Positions 46,867 to 56,823 are shown, counted from the stretch's first letter. The stretch is DNA of 64,000 bases from Chelatococcus sp. HY11 (GCF_018398335.1 NZ_JAHBRX010000002.1:1054001-1118000); one strand, 5' to 3'. Notes: generated by a model not told the origin, from the letters alone. Numbers and translations are program-made.

Positions 46867-47319
46867 ATGACAGCTTTCACCATCAACGGGCATGCGGTCG
46901 ATGTCGCCGCCCAACCCGACACGCCACTCCTCTGGGTGATCCGCGAGCATCTTAAGCTCACCGGCACCAAATTCGGCTGCGGGATCGCGCAATGCGGGGC
47001 CTGCACCGTCCACATCGACGGCGAGCCTGCACGCTCCTGTCAGACCTTCCTGGAGGATGTGGCCGGCCGGCAAGTGACAACGATCGAGGGTCTGTCACCA
47101 GACGCCAGCCATCCCTTGCAGAAGGCCTGGATCGCCGAGCAGGTGCCCCAATGCGGTTACTGCCAGTCCGGGCAGATCATGCAGGCGGCGGCGCTTCTTG
47201 AACACACCCCCACTCCCAGCCGTGACGAGATCGTCGCGCATATGGACGGCAATATTTGCCGCTGCGGAACCTATGTCCGCATCATCAGCGCTATTCAGCG
47301 CGCCGCGCGGGAGGGCTGA
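46867..47319 (+). CDS. 2Fe-2S subunit of a molybdenum hydroxylase (IorA-like)
   Basis: 150 residues. Plant-type cluster motif [11 protein letters not shown] at about 38-48 with a further Cys in SCQTF; second cluster Cys in [10 protein letters not shown] and NICRCGTY. It transfers electrons from the Mo centre of the large subunit to cytochrome c. Three bases separate it from the large-subunit gene. No separate FAD subunit is encoded nearby. Confidence 0.93.
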   Translation: MTAFTINGHAVDVAAQPDTPLLWVIREHLKLTGTKFGCGIAQCGACTVHIDGEPARSCQTFLEDVAGRQVTTIEGLSPDASHPLQKAWIAEQVPQCGYCQSGQIMQAAALLEHTPTPSRDEIVAHMDGNICRCGTYVRIISAIQRAAREG

Positions 47320-47322
47320 GCC

Positions 47323-49542
47323 ATGTCCCGGACCTCGCAGCCTCATAGCCGCGCGCTGTCGCGGCGCAGTTTCCTTGTCACGGCCGGCAGCCTCGGCATC
47401 GCCGTCGCGTTCGGGAGAGCATCCGACCCTGCCTACGGCGCGACGATGGCCCCCGCCGCCGAGGGCGCCTTTCGTCCCAACGCCTGGGTCACGATCGCGG
47501 CGGACGGCACGATCAGCATCATTGCGCCGGCCGTCGAGATGGGCCAGGGCATCACGACAACGCTGCCGCTACTCGTCGCCGAGGAATTGGATGCCGATTG
47601 GAGCCGTGTACGCGTGGTTCAGGCGCCCTCCGACGCGGGGACCTATGGCAATCCCGGCTTCTACGGGATTCAGCTCACCGGCGGCAGCGAGTCGACGCGC
47701 GGCTATCACGCGCTGCTTCGCCTGACCGGCGCCCAGACCCGCCTGATCCTCATGGTCGCTGCTGCCGGCATGCTGAACGTGCCAGTGAGGGAGCTTACGA
47801 CCGAACCGAACAAGGTCTTGCACCCACCCTCGGGCCGGGTGCTGGATTACGGTGAGGTCGCCACCAACGCCGTGCTTCCGGATCCGCTGCCGCAGGCAAC
47901 GGAGGCTGATCTAAAGTCAAGAGACAGATGGCGCTATATCGGCAGCCGGACTGTCTCACGGATCGACGTCCCCTCGAAGATCGATGGAACTGCGGTCTTC
48001 GGGACCGATGTCCAGCTTCCGGACATGCTCTACGGGGCGGTTCTGCGGGCGCCGGTCCAGGACGAGCGGCCGGAAGCCATCGACGACACAGCGGCGCGCG
48101 GTGTGCCGGGCGTTACCCATATCGTCCCACTCCCCTACGGCGTCGGCATCATTGGCGAGACGATCCAGGCGACCAGGCGTGCGATAGACCTGCTCAGCGT
48201 GACCTGGAGCACGACCTCACGGGTTCGCAACTATACGAGCCAGCGGCTGCTCGACGAGTATCGCGCTATCGGCCGCGATCTCACGAAGCAAGGCGTTACC
48301 GCGCACACCAGTGGTGACGTCGAGACCGCAATCGCCGGCGCTACGACGGTGATCGAGGTCGACTACATGAGCGATCACGTCGCCCACGCGACTATGGAGC
48401 CGATGAACGCCACCGCACGCGTCACCGGCGACAGGGTCGAGATCTGGGCGCCGACCCAGGGCCCGACAGGCACGCAGGGTTTCGCGGCGGACGTCGTCGG
48501 CACGACGCCCGACAAGGTGAAGGTCAACACGACCCTGCTTGGCGGCGGCTTCGGACGCAAGGCCGAGGCCGATTTCATCATCGATGCGGTCTCTCTGGCC
48601 AAGGCGGTGGAGGGGCGGCCCGTCAAGGTCATCTGGAGCCGCGAGGACGATGTCCGGCATGACAAGTTCCGGCCGCTCGAGGCGCAGCACATCAAGGTCG
48701 GGCTTGATGCCGAGGGGAACATCGTCGGCTGGCGTCACCGCATCGTGGCGGACTCGATCTTTGCACGCACAATGCCGCCGGTGTTCGCGCAGGCAGGGGG
48801 GCACGACGACGTCGTGACTGAAGGTGCGCAGTTCAATTACACCGTTCCGGCTCATCAGATTGAATATCTTCGCCAGGACAACGGCCTCGCCATCGGATTC
48901 TGGTTCGCGGTCGGGGTTGGCTACACGCGGTTCGCGATCGAATGCGTTGTCGACGAGATTGCTGCCGTCAGAGGCATCGATCCCGTCGCCCTGCGGCTGG
49001 AGCTTCTGAAGGACCAGCCCCGCGCGCGAAACGTGATCGAGACGGTCGCACGTATGGCGCAATGGGATCGGGCGCGAGACGGCCGAGGGCTCGGCGTCGC
49101 TTACTCCGACGCCTTCGGCTCGCATTGCGCCCAGGTCGCCGAGGTTTCGCTGAATCGGGAAACTGGCGCCATACGGGTGCACAAGGTCTGGTGCGCGATC
49201 GATCCCGGTGTGGCGATCCAGCCCCTCCATATCGAGGCCATGATGATGACCGGCATCACCAACGGTACCGGCCATGCACTGTTCGAGCAGATCAATGTCG
49301 TCGACGGCGAGGTACAGGAGTCGAATTTCGATACCTACCGGGTGATCCGCATGTCCGAGGCGCCTGAAATCGAGGTTGCGGTGCGACCGACGCCCGGGAG
49401 TCCGTTCGGCGGTATCGGTCAGGCAGGCCTTCCTCCCACCGGTCCGGCAATCGCCAACGCCGTCGCGCGGCTCACCGGGGGTGTAAGGCTTCGCCACTAT
49501 CCGTTCACTCCGGAACGGGTAAAGGCAGCGCTGGAGGCCTAG
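47323..49542 (+). CDS. Molybdopterin-binding large subunit, isoquinoline 1-oxidoreductase/aldehyde dehydrogenase type (IorB-like)
   Basis: 739 residues. Twin-arginine signal LSRRSFLVTAGSLGIAVAFG at the N-terminus, so the enzyme is exported with its small subunit. Molybdopterin-contact motifs include AVEMGQGITTTLPLLVAEEL, TLLGGGFGRKAEADF and GGIGQAGLPPTGPAIANAV. Substrates of the family are N-heterocycles and aldehydes; here unknown. Gene order cytochrome c, 2Fe-2S, Mo subunit matches periplasmic three-component dehydrogenases. Confidence 0.93.
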   Translation: MSRTSQPHSRALSRRSFLVTAGSLGIAVAFGRASDPAYGATMAPAAEGAFRPNAWVTIAADGTISIIAPAVEMGQGITTTLPLLVAEELDADWSRVRVVQAPSDAGTYGNPGFYGIQLTGGSESTRGYHALLRLTGAQTRLILMVAAAGMLNVPVRELTTEPNKVLHPPSGRVLDYGEVATNAVLPDPLPQATEADLKSRDRWRYIGSRTVSRIDVPSKIDGTAVFGTDVQLPDMLYGAVLRAPVQDERPEAIDDTAARGVPGVTHIVPLPYGVGIIGETIQATRRAIDLLSVTWSTTSRVRNYTSQRLLDEYRAIGRDLTKQGVTAHTSGDVETAIAGATTVIEVDYMSDHVAHATMEPMNATARVTGDRVEIWAPTQGPTGTQGFAADVVGTTPDKVKVNTTLLGGGFGRKAEADFIIDAVSLAKAVEGRPVKVIWSREDDVRHDKFRPLEAQHIKVGLDAEGNIVGWRHRIVADSIFARTMPPVFAQAGGHDDVVTEGAQFNYTVPAHQIEYLRQDNGLAIGFWFAVGVGYTRFAIECVVDEIAAVRGIDPVALRLELLKDQPRARNVIETVARMAQWDRARDGRGLGVAYSDAFGSHCAQVAEVSLNRETGAIRVHKVWCAIDPGVAIQPLHIEAMMMTGITNGTGHALFEQINVVDGEVQESNFDTYRVIRMSEAPEIEVAVRPTPGSPFGGIGQAGLPPTGPAIANAVARLTGGVRLRHYPFTPERVKAALEA

Positions 49543-49565
49543 ACTTACTCCAGGCCACCGAAACT

Positions 49566-49847
49566 TCACAGGTGGTTCGGATGATGGGAACTGAGCGCAG
49601 CGGCGAACTCCGAGCCGAACTCGATCAACGCCAGGTCTTCCTGTCTGACGCCGCGGGTGATCAGGGCGCGTGTGAACGCGCCCGTACCGGGACCAAGCTC
49701 GATCACCGGACCGGTAGCACTCGCCATTTCCGACGTGATGAGGCCGGCGAGCGCATGTCCCGAGGGCGCCATGGCGGCGACCCGCAGTGGGTTCCTGAGC
49801 CAAGCCTGGAAGAAGCCGAACGCCTCCGGCGCACTCTGTTGCTTCAT
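49566..49847 (-). pseudogene. Truncated SAM-dependent methyltransferase (N-terminal fragment)
   Basis: About 90 codons starting MKQQSAPEAFGFFQAW match the beginning of a phospholipid N-methyltransferase-type enzyme, with the SAM motif VIELGPGTGAFT near residue 60, then the frame stops after SSHHPNHL. The rest of the enzyme, about 100 residues, is missing, and the end of the molybdenum hydroxylase gene lies only 23 bases away. It looks like a broken gene left by rearrangement. Confidence 0.65.
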
Positions 49848-50453
49848 CGAGGTTGATCGCGAGCAGCACTTGCGTTCAGGCGGTGTGTCCCACGGAACTC
49901 GCAATCCGACAATCCGTTACAGGGAGGTATCGGAACTGAATGGCTTCGGCCGAAACGGGTTCCGAATCTCGCCTTGATGTTTGCCGGGAGGCGGGCAATC
50001 AACGGCATAGAAGCCATCTTCCGCACGAGGCGGCATAGGTCTGCGTGCCGATTTCTTCCAGTCGCCTCCGACTAAGCGGGTTTCCGGAGGTGAACCAAAG
50101 GCACGCGTCACACGATCGCTCGGTCCACGCTACCATAATGCGCGTCGCTGCCAATCGGAGGCTTAGATCGAAACCGGGGAAAAATTGCCTGGGCAGTCGA
50201 CCTGGCCGGCGTGATGCTCCGGACACCATCAACCGCAGCGTCGGCTGCAAAAGCTTCATATCGGCATCCGAGCGGCGATGCACGTCGCTGCACGCAGCGC
50301 GGATTTCATCGTCAGGGTATCTTTCCATCAACGTCCGTCTGCACGAGATACGCAAGTGCCTGGTCAGGCATCGAATCCCTGGCCATGCGGGAATAGCTGG
50401 TAGATCAAGAAGGCAGCGGCGCGATTACCCAGACGAAGCGAGCGAGTGTTGAC
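49848..50453. other. Decayed region with a duplicated gene tail
   Basis: No complete gene. On the minus strand 50108-50149 encodes SDAHYGSVDRAIV and a stop, nearly identical to the C-terminus SDAHYGGWDRAIV of the epimerase fusion at 51684-51725. The rest of the region is unassigned. Confidence 0.55.
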
Positions 50454-51380
50454 ATGACGGCGACCAGCGAACACCGACATGATGAGGGCGACGATCATGC
50501 CCACGCGCAGGTCGTCACAGCCGGCAATGAGCAGCGCATTCGTTTCGTCTTCATCATCACGGCCGGTTATGCTGCCGTCCAGGCCGTGGGCGGGTGGCTG
50601 GCCGGTTCGCTCGCCCTCATCGCCGACTCCGGGCACATGGTGTCGGACGCGGCCGCGCTGCTGCTGGCTCTGATCGCTTATCGCATGGCGCGCAGGCCGC
50701 CCGATGCGTCCCGAACCTACGGCTATCACCGCGTCCGCGTGCTCGCAGCGTTGGCCAACGGGGCGAGCCTTCTGCTCCTGGTCGCCTGGATAGCTTGGGA
50801 AGCCGTCAACCGCATCAATCAACCCGTCGAAGTCCTGGCAGGCCCGATGCTCATCGTGGCGGTCATCGGACTTCTGTTGAATGTGACCGGCGCATGGATC
50901 CTGTGGTCGGGCAACAAGGGGGACGCCAATCTCCGGGGCGCCTTCCTGCATGTGCTGGGTGATCTGCTCGGTTCCATAGGCGCGATCGCGGCCGCGATCG
51001 GCATCATGCTGACCGGCTGGATGATCCTCGACCCGCTCCTTTCGGTTCTCGTCGCGCTTCTGGTCGTCCGCTCCGCCTGGGGTCTTATCGCGGATTCAAT
51101 AAGGGTCCTCATGCAGGCCGTGCCCCGCGGCCTCGACGCCGGAAAGGTCGAGGCTGGTCTGGCGGCCCTCCCGGAAATAGCCGAAGCCGGGCATTTCCAC
51201 GCCTGGACGCTGACCGACGATACGGTCGTCGCCACGGTCCACGTCACCCCGACCGAAACGGTCAACCCCCTTTCGTTGCCGAAGCTCGTCGCAGATCGAC
51301 TAAAGCGCGAATACGCCATCGATCACGTTACGGTTCAGGTCGATGCTCCCGGCGCTCTGAACCGGCAAATCCGTTTCTGA
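50454..51380 (+). CDS. Cation diffusion facilitator family transporter (CzcD-like)
   Basis: CDF metal/proton antiporter, 308 residues. His-rich cytosolic N-terminus (HRHDEGDDHAHAQ), six membrane segments, metal-site helix IADSGHMVSDAAALLLAL near 55 and LHVLGDLLGSIGA near 160, and a C-terminal beta domain containing GHFHAWTL. Exports Zn, Co or Cd. The start lies in a short intergenic region after the decayed tract. Confidence 0.92.
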   Translation: MTATSEHRHDEGDDHAHAQVVTAGNEQRIRFVFIITAGYAAVQAVGGWLAGSLALIADSGHMVSDAAALLLALIAYRMARRPPDASRTYGYHRVRVLAALANGASLLLLVAWIAWEAVNRINQPVEVLAGPMLIVAVIGLLLNVTGAWILWSGNKGDANLRGAFLHVLGDLLGSIGAIAAAIGIMLTGWMILDPLLSVLVALLVVRSAWGLIADSIRVLMQAVPRGLDAGKVEAGLAALPEIAEAGHFHAWTLTDDTVVATVHVTPTETVNPLSLPKLVADRLKREYAIDHVTVQVDAPGALNRQIRF

Positions 51381-51683
51381 TATTCGATGGAATGTCGGTT
51401 TAGGGGTCCGATCGGCTGTGTCGATCCGAACCTGTGAGATGAACGTCGGATACGAAGGGACGCGCGCCCTGAAGCGGCGCGATCGCTAAGCGCCTTCGCG
51501 GCGAAGCGGTTGCGAGGCAAGCCAGACTCGCTTGCTGAACGTCCTGATCCTTGGTCGTCGGGCTCCCGCCTCGCGACCAAAATCCCAGGGAAAGCTGGTT
51601 AAAAAGGATCCTTTTGGGAGATTGGCTTCTTCCAGTTCAGCCTCTGATCGCGATCGCCCTTAGAGGGGCGATCGCTCCAGGCG
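51381..51683. other. Intergenic stretch with a GCGATCGC stem-loop
   Basis: No gene seen. GCGATCGCCC (51650-51659) pairs with GGGCGATCGC (51666-51675) around a six-base loop, beyond the ends of both convergent genes; it may act as a shared transcript end, though no T tract is present. Confidence 0.35.
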
Positions 51684-54221
51684 TCATACGATCGCCCGGT
51701 CCCAGCCGCCGTAATGCGCGTCGCTGCGCCTGCCGCGCGGCAGGCTCAACCCGATCAGCAGAAGGCCGATGAGGACATTGGCAACCGTCGCCGTCGCAGC
51801 CCCGCCGTCGAGGACGAAAGGCGAGACGGCGATCCAAGCTCCAAGCGCAAGATTGGCGAAGCGTACAGCGCGCGTCACTTCGGCCATCGCAGTTACCGCT
51901 ACGAGGATCACGAGGCAGCCTGTGACATGGTCGCTGAAGGAGAGCGGCGGATTTGTGCCGAACAGGAGCGGCGTCGTCATCAGCAGGATGCCGATCAGCG
52001 CGCTCGCGACCAGCGTCCAGGGGAAGTTCACGCCGCCGGTCACGAGTTCGCGCAACACCGCCGACAGCGGACGGTCGAGGTCCGGCGCCGGCGTCTGGTT
52101 CTCCGAAAGCGCCGGCCCGCCGCACCAGAACGTGCGCCAGAACGGCTCCCCCGCCTGCCTTGCACGCCTGAGGTACTGGCAGCTCGCCAGCACTTCGTCG
52201 ATCGAATAGGGAATGAGCAAGACCGTGACGGCGGCCTGAAGGATGCAGAGCGCGCACAATGCGCCGATCAGCGGCGGCTGGATGATGATGAAGCCGACGC
52301 TCACCAGACCGAGCGGGATGACCAGCAGGCCGAACAGCACAACCATCCACGGCATGGTGCGCCAGCGGCGGCGGTCGCCGATGGCGCCGGCGAGGATGTC
52401 CAGCGCATAGGCGAAGGCGCCGAGCCCGGCATCGGCGATCGGAAAGCCTTTCGACACCCAGGAGGTGACCACCGCCTCGCTGCCATTGCCGACCGGCGCG
52501 TCGCCTGGTCCGAAGAACGGATCCCAGAGTCCGTCGATATGACCGAGCTGATAGGCGGCGAGATAGCGCGAGACGAACAGGCCGACGAAAGCGAGCCCGA
52601 TGATGTGGATCCGCTGGCTGAAGGTGGACGGCGAATAGCTCCAGCCGAGCGGCCGGTCGTCATCGGCAGCAAGCGCCCGGCGGTTGATGCCCGGTGTCGG
52701 CGGTATCATCACCGCGAACATGACGATCAGCATGCCGGCCAGCGTATCTGTGGCATAGGCGCCCGCGCTGGTGGTCCAGAACAGGAGCGGCGCCAGCATC
52801 ACCCAGACGCCGATTGCGGCGGTGAGCCATTGCAGCCCGTGCCAACGCCGGCGCATGCCGAGAAGAGCCGACGCCGCGACGAGGATGCCGGACACGATCT
52901 CGCTGATGCCGAGCCGGGCGTCGCGCGTCTCGGGCGAGGCGATCTCGTGTCCGAGGGCCGGTGGTGGCGGAGCCGTGGCCGGATCGAACAGGCCGAGCGT
53001 GAAGGGGGACGCCACGAGCCACAGCCCGATCGCCGCATTGGTCAGCGGAGCCCAGAGGGTGCCTGCGCGGTGCCGTTCGATCTCCGCCTCGACCTCGTCC
53101 TCGGAACGCTCGAGCGGCCGGCGCAGACGCTCGGCCGCTTGCGCGATCTCCGGCGGCGAGGCGGCGACAGCCGCGGACTCCAGCTTGTTCGTCTCGTACC
53201 AATCAGTGGGATCGGCCTTCAGCCGCCGGATCATCTCGGGCAGCGTGGCGGTCAGGGCGTGCCGCGGCTGCCAGCCGAGAAGGCGCTTGGCGCGCGAGAT
53301 GTCGATCTCGTAGTGGTCGTCGGCATTCTCGATCATCCACGCCTTGATCTCTGTGTCCTGATCGAGGACCTGCTCCTGTAGCCAGACGCCGGGCTTCGTC
53401 ACCTCCTTGGGCAACGCGAGGGTGCGCCACTCCTCCCCGTGCACGAGCCGGCCGATCCGCCGCTGCATCTCATCATAGGTCGGTGTCTCTTCCTCGCCGA
53501 TCAGCAGAGTAGTTTCGTCGGGAAGCTCGCCGCGCCGGTCGACCGTGCGCGCCACGGCATCGGCGAGGTCGTCCCGATGGAGATAAGGTTGGCCGGTCTC
53601 GATGTCGCCGGTGAACAGATAGGCGGTCGGCCTGCGCTCAAAGATGCGGGCGATCTGCTGCGCGATGAAGGCCGCGCGGCAATTTTCGTCATAGACGCCC
53701 GCCAATCGCAAGATTGCGACCTTGACGTCGCCGCGCTCCTCCAGGATCAGCTTCTCGGTCCGCGCCTTCGATCTCGGATAGGCCCAGGCCGGTGCGAGCG
53801 GCGAGTCCTCGTCAATCTTCACGCCCTTGGCCGGGCTCGGAGCATGCACGAGCAGGGTGCTGGAGAACACGAACTGCTCCGTCTCGAAATCCCGGAGCGC
53901 GGCCAGCAGCCGGCGCGACCCCTCGACTGTCACCGCGTCGTATTTCGGGTTGTCCTCTCCGGTTGTGTCGTAGTAGGCGGCAAGGTGGATCACCGATGCG
54001 ATCCGGCCGCCACTGCGCTCGCGCACTGTCGCCAGGGCCTTCGCGACACTCTCGTCGGAGGTGAGGTCGATCTCGAGCGTTTCGATACCGGGCACCGGCA
54101 GCCTGGGCTTGGCGACATCGAGGCCGATGACCTGATAGCGCTCAACCAGGCTCTCGCCGATCGCCTGACCCAGAAAGCCGTTGCTGCCGGTGATCAGGAC
54201 CGTGGGGCGGGTCGCGTCCAA
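51684..54221 (-). CDS. NAD-dependent epimerase fused to SPW and vitamin K epoxide reductase membrane domains
   Basis: 845 residues with a TTG start at 54221 preceded by GGAAGGGA; an ATG at 54383 would add about 54 residues of doubtful quality. Residues about 5-320 form an extended SDR (TVLITGSNGFLGQAIG; YPRSK for the catalytic Tyr/Lys). Then come SPW-type paired helices (VASPFTLGLFDPA, GVWVMLAPLLFW), a VKOR-like four-helix domain with CALC (CxxC), and a last SPW pair (GAWIAVSPFVLDGG). A membrane-anchored redox or sugar-modifying role is possible; function unknown. Divergent from the DUF305 gene. Confidence 0.85.
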   Translation of the reverse strand: MDATRPTVLITGSNGFLGQAIGESLVERYQVIGLDVAKPRLPVPGIETLEIDLTSDESVAKALATVRERSGGRIASVIHLAAYYDTTGEDNPKYDAVTVEGSRRLLAALRDFETEQFVFSSTLLVHAPSPAKGVKIDEDSPLAPAWAYPRSKARTEKLILEERGDVKVAILRLAGVYDENCRAAFIAQQIARIFERRPTAYLFTGDIETGQPYLHRDDLADAVARTVDRRGELPDETTLLIGEEETPTYDEMQRRIGRLVHGEEWRTLALPKEVTKPGVWLQEQVLDQDTEIKAWMIENADDHYEIDISRAKRLLGWQPRHALTATLPEMIRRLKADPTDWYETNKLESAAVAASPPEIAQAAERLRRPLERSEDEVEAEIERHRAGTLWAPLTNAAIGLWLVASPFTLGLFDPATAPPPPALGHEIASPETRDARLGISEIVSGILVAASALLGMRRRWHGLQWLTAAIGVWVMLAPLLFWTTSAGAYATDTLAGMLIVMFAVMIPPTPGINRRALAADDDRPLGWSYSPSTFSQRIHIIGLAFVGLFVSRYLAAYQLGHIDGLWDPFFGPGDAPVGNGSEAVVTSWVSKGFPIADAGLGAFAYALDILAGAIGDRRRWRTMPWMVVLFGLLVIPLGLVSVGFIIIQPPLIGALCALCILQAAVTVLLIPYSIDEVLASCQYLRRARQAGEPFWRTFWCGGPALSENQTPAPDLDRPLSAVLRELVTGGVNFPWTLVASALIGILLMTTPLLFGTNPPLSFSDHVTGCLVILVAVTAMAEVTRAVRFANLALGAWIAVSPFVLDGGAATATVANVLIGLLLIGLSLPRGRRSDAHYGGWDRAIV

Positions 54222-54504
54222 TATTCCCTTCCTTTCCAAGTCTTCCGCGTTCCCGGTTGGATCCGGTGCGCCAACCAGGACGTGTGTGTCTCGGCGGCGC
54301 CTATCGTCTCGGCTGCCTTCTTTGCTGGCGGCCGAGCACTCCTCCAACAAACGGACGTGACGACAAGCATGATTAACGGACATGACGTCGAGCGTGACAC
54401 TCCGTGCCGGCCAGCCATCTTGGCTCGTGCACAGCGGCCCCATTGGTGGAGGGAACGATCCTGGGTCCCGAGGGTTCCGCGCTAACGGATGCTTGGACCA
54501 CCAC

Positions 54505-55020
54505 ATGAGACAATTGATGATGGACCATCAGCAATCAGCTCGGCATGGACGGACGGATACGCGAAGCTATGTCATGCTCGCGATCAATTTCCTGCTCGGC
54601 TTGATCGTCATGTACGTGGCAATGTTCACGATGATCGATGGCTGGCAGGACTTCCACAACAACATCAACATGCTTTACATGGCGCTGACCATGGCGGCTC
54701 CGATGGGCATCATCATGCTGGCGACCATGGGCAGAATGTATACACGCCGCGGTCTCAACACAGCCCTCTATCTCGGCTTCGCTGCTTTATCCGTTGCTTC
54801 GTTCGCCGCCACCCGCACCCAGGCGCTGGTCGAAGACCGCCAATTTATCGCGTCGATGATTCCGCACCATTCCGGCGCGATACTCATGTGTCGGCAAAAC
54901 CACTTCACCGATCAGGAACTCGCCCGCCTCTGCGACGACATCATTCGATCGCAGAGGAATGAAATTGAGCAGATGAACCGGATCAGATCGCGGCTGGAAG
55001 CCGGCATGGTGCCGCAATGA
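54505..55020 (+). CDS. DUF305 domain membrane protein
   Basis: 171 residues with three membrane segments (about 22-45, 53-75, 85-103) and a C-terminal DUF305 four-helix part: FIASMIPHHSGAILMCRQ near 115, LARLCDDIIRSQRNEIEQM near 140. The paired His are typical of the family, which is linked to metal handling. Start chosen at 54505; the frame extends upstream. Confidence 0.82.
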   Translation: MRQLMMDHQQSARHGRTDTRSYVMLAINFLLGLIVMYVAMFTMIDGWQDFHNNINMLYMALTMAAPMGIIMLATMGRMYTRRGLNTALYLGFAALSVASFAATRTQALVEDRQFIASMIPHHSGAILMCRQNHFTDQELARLCDDIIRSQRNEIEQMNRIRSRLEAGMVPQ

Positions 55021-55141
55021 GCGCTTCATTCAGCTTTTCGTGCTCGATTGTCATGATAACGCGATGCGTCCCAGGGGATGGTGATCCGGCCGCGTTGCTT
55101 CACCGAATGCTTGCAATCGGCGGCCCGGAAAAAGCCCCGCG

Positions 55142-56107
55142 CTATCTGGCGGCCCAGGCAGAGCTTGCGAGGAAGCGGGTGATCTCGTCCGCGATGTCTT
55201 CGTCATGGCCGAGCCAGATGTGGCCGCCGGTGGGATAGATGACGAGCCTCGCGTCGGGCATGGCGACCGCGATAGCGCGGGCGGTGGCGGCCGTGCCGAA
55301 CCGGTCGTCCTCCAGCGAAATGATCAGTGTCGGCACGGCGATCCTCGAGAAATCCAGAGCTGCCGACGCGCCGGCCAATGTCGCATCGTTGACGAGGCCG
55401 CGCCGTTTCATGCCGATCGGCATCAGCCCTTCGAGGACGGCGAGGGCACGCCGCCGCTCGTCGGCAGGAACGCGGTCGAGCAACGCCGGATCGGTGGCGA
55501 GCAGCGTTCCGATGAGCCGGCGCGGCATTGTTCTCATGAGAGCCCAGAACAGGAAATCCGAGCCGAGCACGGTGTCGACGGCCCATTTCTGCCACCAGTT
55601 CATCTCGACCGGGTCGCGGCCGGAAACATTGGCCGCCGGCACGAGAAGAACGAGGTGCGAGCAGCGTTCCGGATGACGTAGCGCGAAGGCCGCGGCCGAG
55701 AGCGCCCCGGCCGAGCCGCCGGCCACCGCCACCCGTGCGATGCCGAGATGGTCGAGCAATGCGGCGAACGCCTCGGCTTGGTTCGCCGGGGAAGAATCGG
55801 GCGCAAAATCGCTTCGGAGATAGCCAAAGCGCGAGGGGGCGATCACGCGATGCCCGCGCGCGGCCAAGCGGCTTGCGAAGAGCAGGCCCTGGTCGAAGCC
55901 GCCGCCGGTGCCGTGGATCATCAGAAGCGGCACGCCATCGCCGGCGACCACATATTCGAGTATGCCAAACCGGGTCATGACGACGGTACTGTGGCCGGCG
56001 ACCCGCCGTCTGGCTCCAGCTATGGAGGCTGAATAGCGCCTGCCGACCGCGAACACACCGGCAAAGGCGACAACCGCGGCGAGGACGCTAACTGCAATAT
56101 TTTTCAA
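55142..56107 (-). CDS. Alpha/beta hydrolase with N-terminal membrane anchor
   Basis: 321 residues. Hydrophobic N-terminus (about 3-21), oxyanion HGTGGGFDQ near 66, nucleophile AGGSAGALSAA near 130, acid in SLEDDRFG near 275 and His in TGGHIWLGHDED near 300. Possibly a lipase or peptidase; secreted or membrane-bound. Precedes (in the minus direction follows) the NAD-binding protein gene by 32 bases. Confidence 0.9.
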   Translation of the reverse strand: MKNIAVSVLAAVVAFAGVFAVGRRYSASIAGARRRVAGHSTVVMTRFGILEYVVAGDGVPLLMIHGTGGGFDQGLLFASRLAARGHRVIAPSRFGYLRSDFAPDSSPANQAEAFAALLDHLGIARVAVAGGSAGALSAAAFALRHPERCSHLVLLVPAANVSGRDPVEMNWWQKWAVDTVLGSDFLFWALMRTMPRRLIGTLLATDPALLDRVPADERRRALAVLEGLMPIGMKRRGLVNDATLAGASAALDFSRIAVPTLIISLEDDRFGTAATARAIAVAMPDARLVIYPTGGHIWLGHDEDIADEITRFLASSAWAAR

Positions 56108-56139
56108 AGCCGCTCCCTTCTCCCGCGCCGAATGTTGCC

Positions 56140-56823
56140 CTATCTGCCCGCGCTCAAAGCTCGGCCCGCGGCTGACATATTCCTCAGTCCGCGATTCTCA
56201 TGGACATGCCGGCCTCCCCCGCCGACACCGATCAGCGCGACGATGGCGTCCGCCACAGTCTCGGCGGGGATCGCTCCGTAGCGCGAGAGCGGGCCGAGCA
56301 GGACCGGCGTGAGTACCGCAAATATGTTCTGACCGATCGCCTCCCACACCCGTCGCTCGCTACGATTGCCGAGGAGGAAGCCGGGACGGATCAGGTCCAC
56401 CCGCTCGAAGCCGAGCCCGGCGACAGCCTGCTCGATCGCGCCTTTGGTCTGGAGGTAAAAGCCGGGGCCGCCCGCGCCAGCCGCGGTCATCAGGATGAAC
56501 TGGCGTGCGCCAAGCGCTCTCGCCCCCTTCGCGACGGCGAGGACGTAATCGTGGTCGACGCGGAACATCGCTGGCTGCGATCCGGCCGCGCGGATGGTGG
56601 TGCCCAGGCAGGAGATGGCGGCGTCGATGCCATCAGGCGCGATGGGCCGCAACACCTCTTCGGGCTCCCTGCAGAGTTCCTCGTAATCGATTGCGTGTCC
56701 GGACGCGGCCGAACCCTGCCGAACGAGGCAGACGGGATCGACGTCCGGGCGTTCAGCGAGCCGGGCGTTCACGAGTTTGCCGACCAGGCCTGTACTACCG
56801 GCGAGGAGAACACGTCGGATCAT
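56140..56823 (-). CDS. NAD(P)-binding oxidoreductase (HTATIP2-like atypical SDR)
   Basis: 227 residues from ATG 56823. Nucleotide loop LLAGSTGLVGKLV near 6-18, ISCLGTTIRAAGS near 70, and RVDLIRPGFLLGNR near 155. The family lacks a standard YxxxK. Upstream frame reaches 56883 but GGAGTG precedes 56823. Role unknown. Confidence 0.88.
   Translation of the reverse strand: MIRRVLLAGSTGLVGKLVNARLAERPDVDPVCLVRQGSAASGHAIDYEELCREPEEVLRPIAPDGIDAAISCLGTTIRAAGSQPAMFRVDHDYVLAVAKGARALGARQFILMTAAGAGGPGFYLQTKGAIEQAVAGLGFERVDLIRPGFLLGNRSERRVWEAIGQNIFAVLTPVLLGPLSRYGAIPAETVADAIVALIGVGGGGRHVHENRGLRNMSAAGRALSAGR

Noticed and set aside
51602-51615. Palindrome AAAAGGATCCTTTT
   Set aside because: Single copy in the space between convergent genes, so a regulatory role is unlikely; kept only as a curiosity.
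51714-53381. Open frame of 555 codons on the plus strand
   Set aside because: It is antisense to the epimerase fusion, rich in Arg/Asp/Gly as expected for a GC-rich shadow frame, and matches no family.
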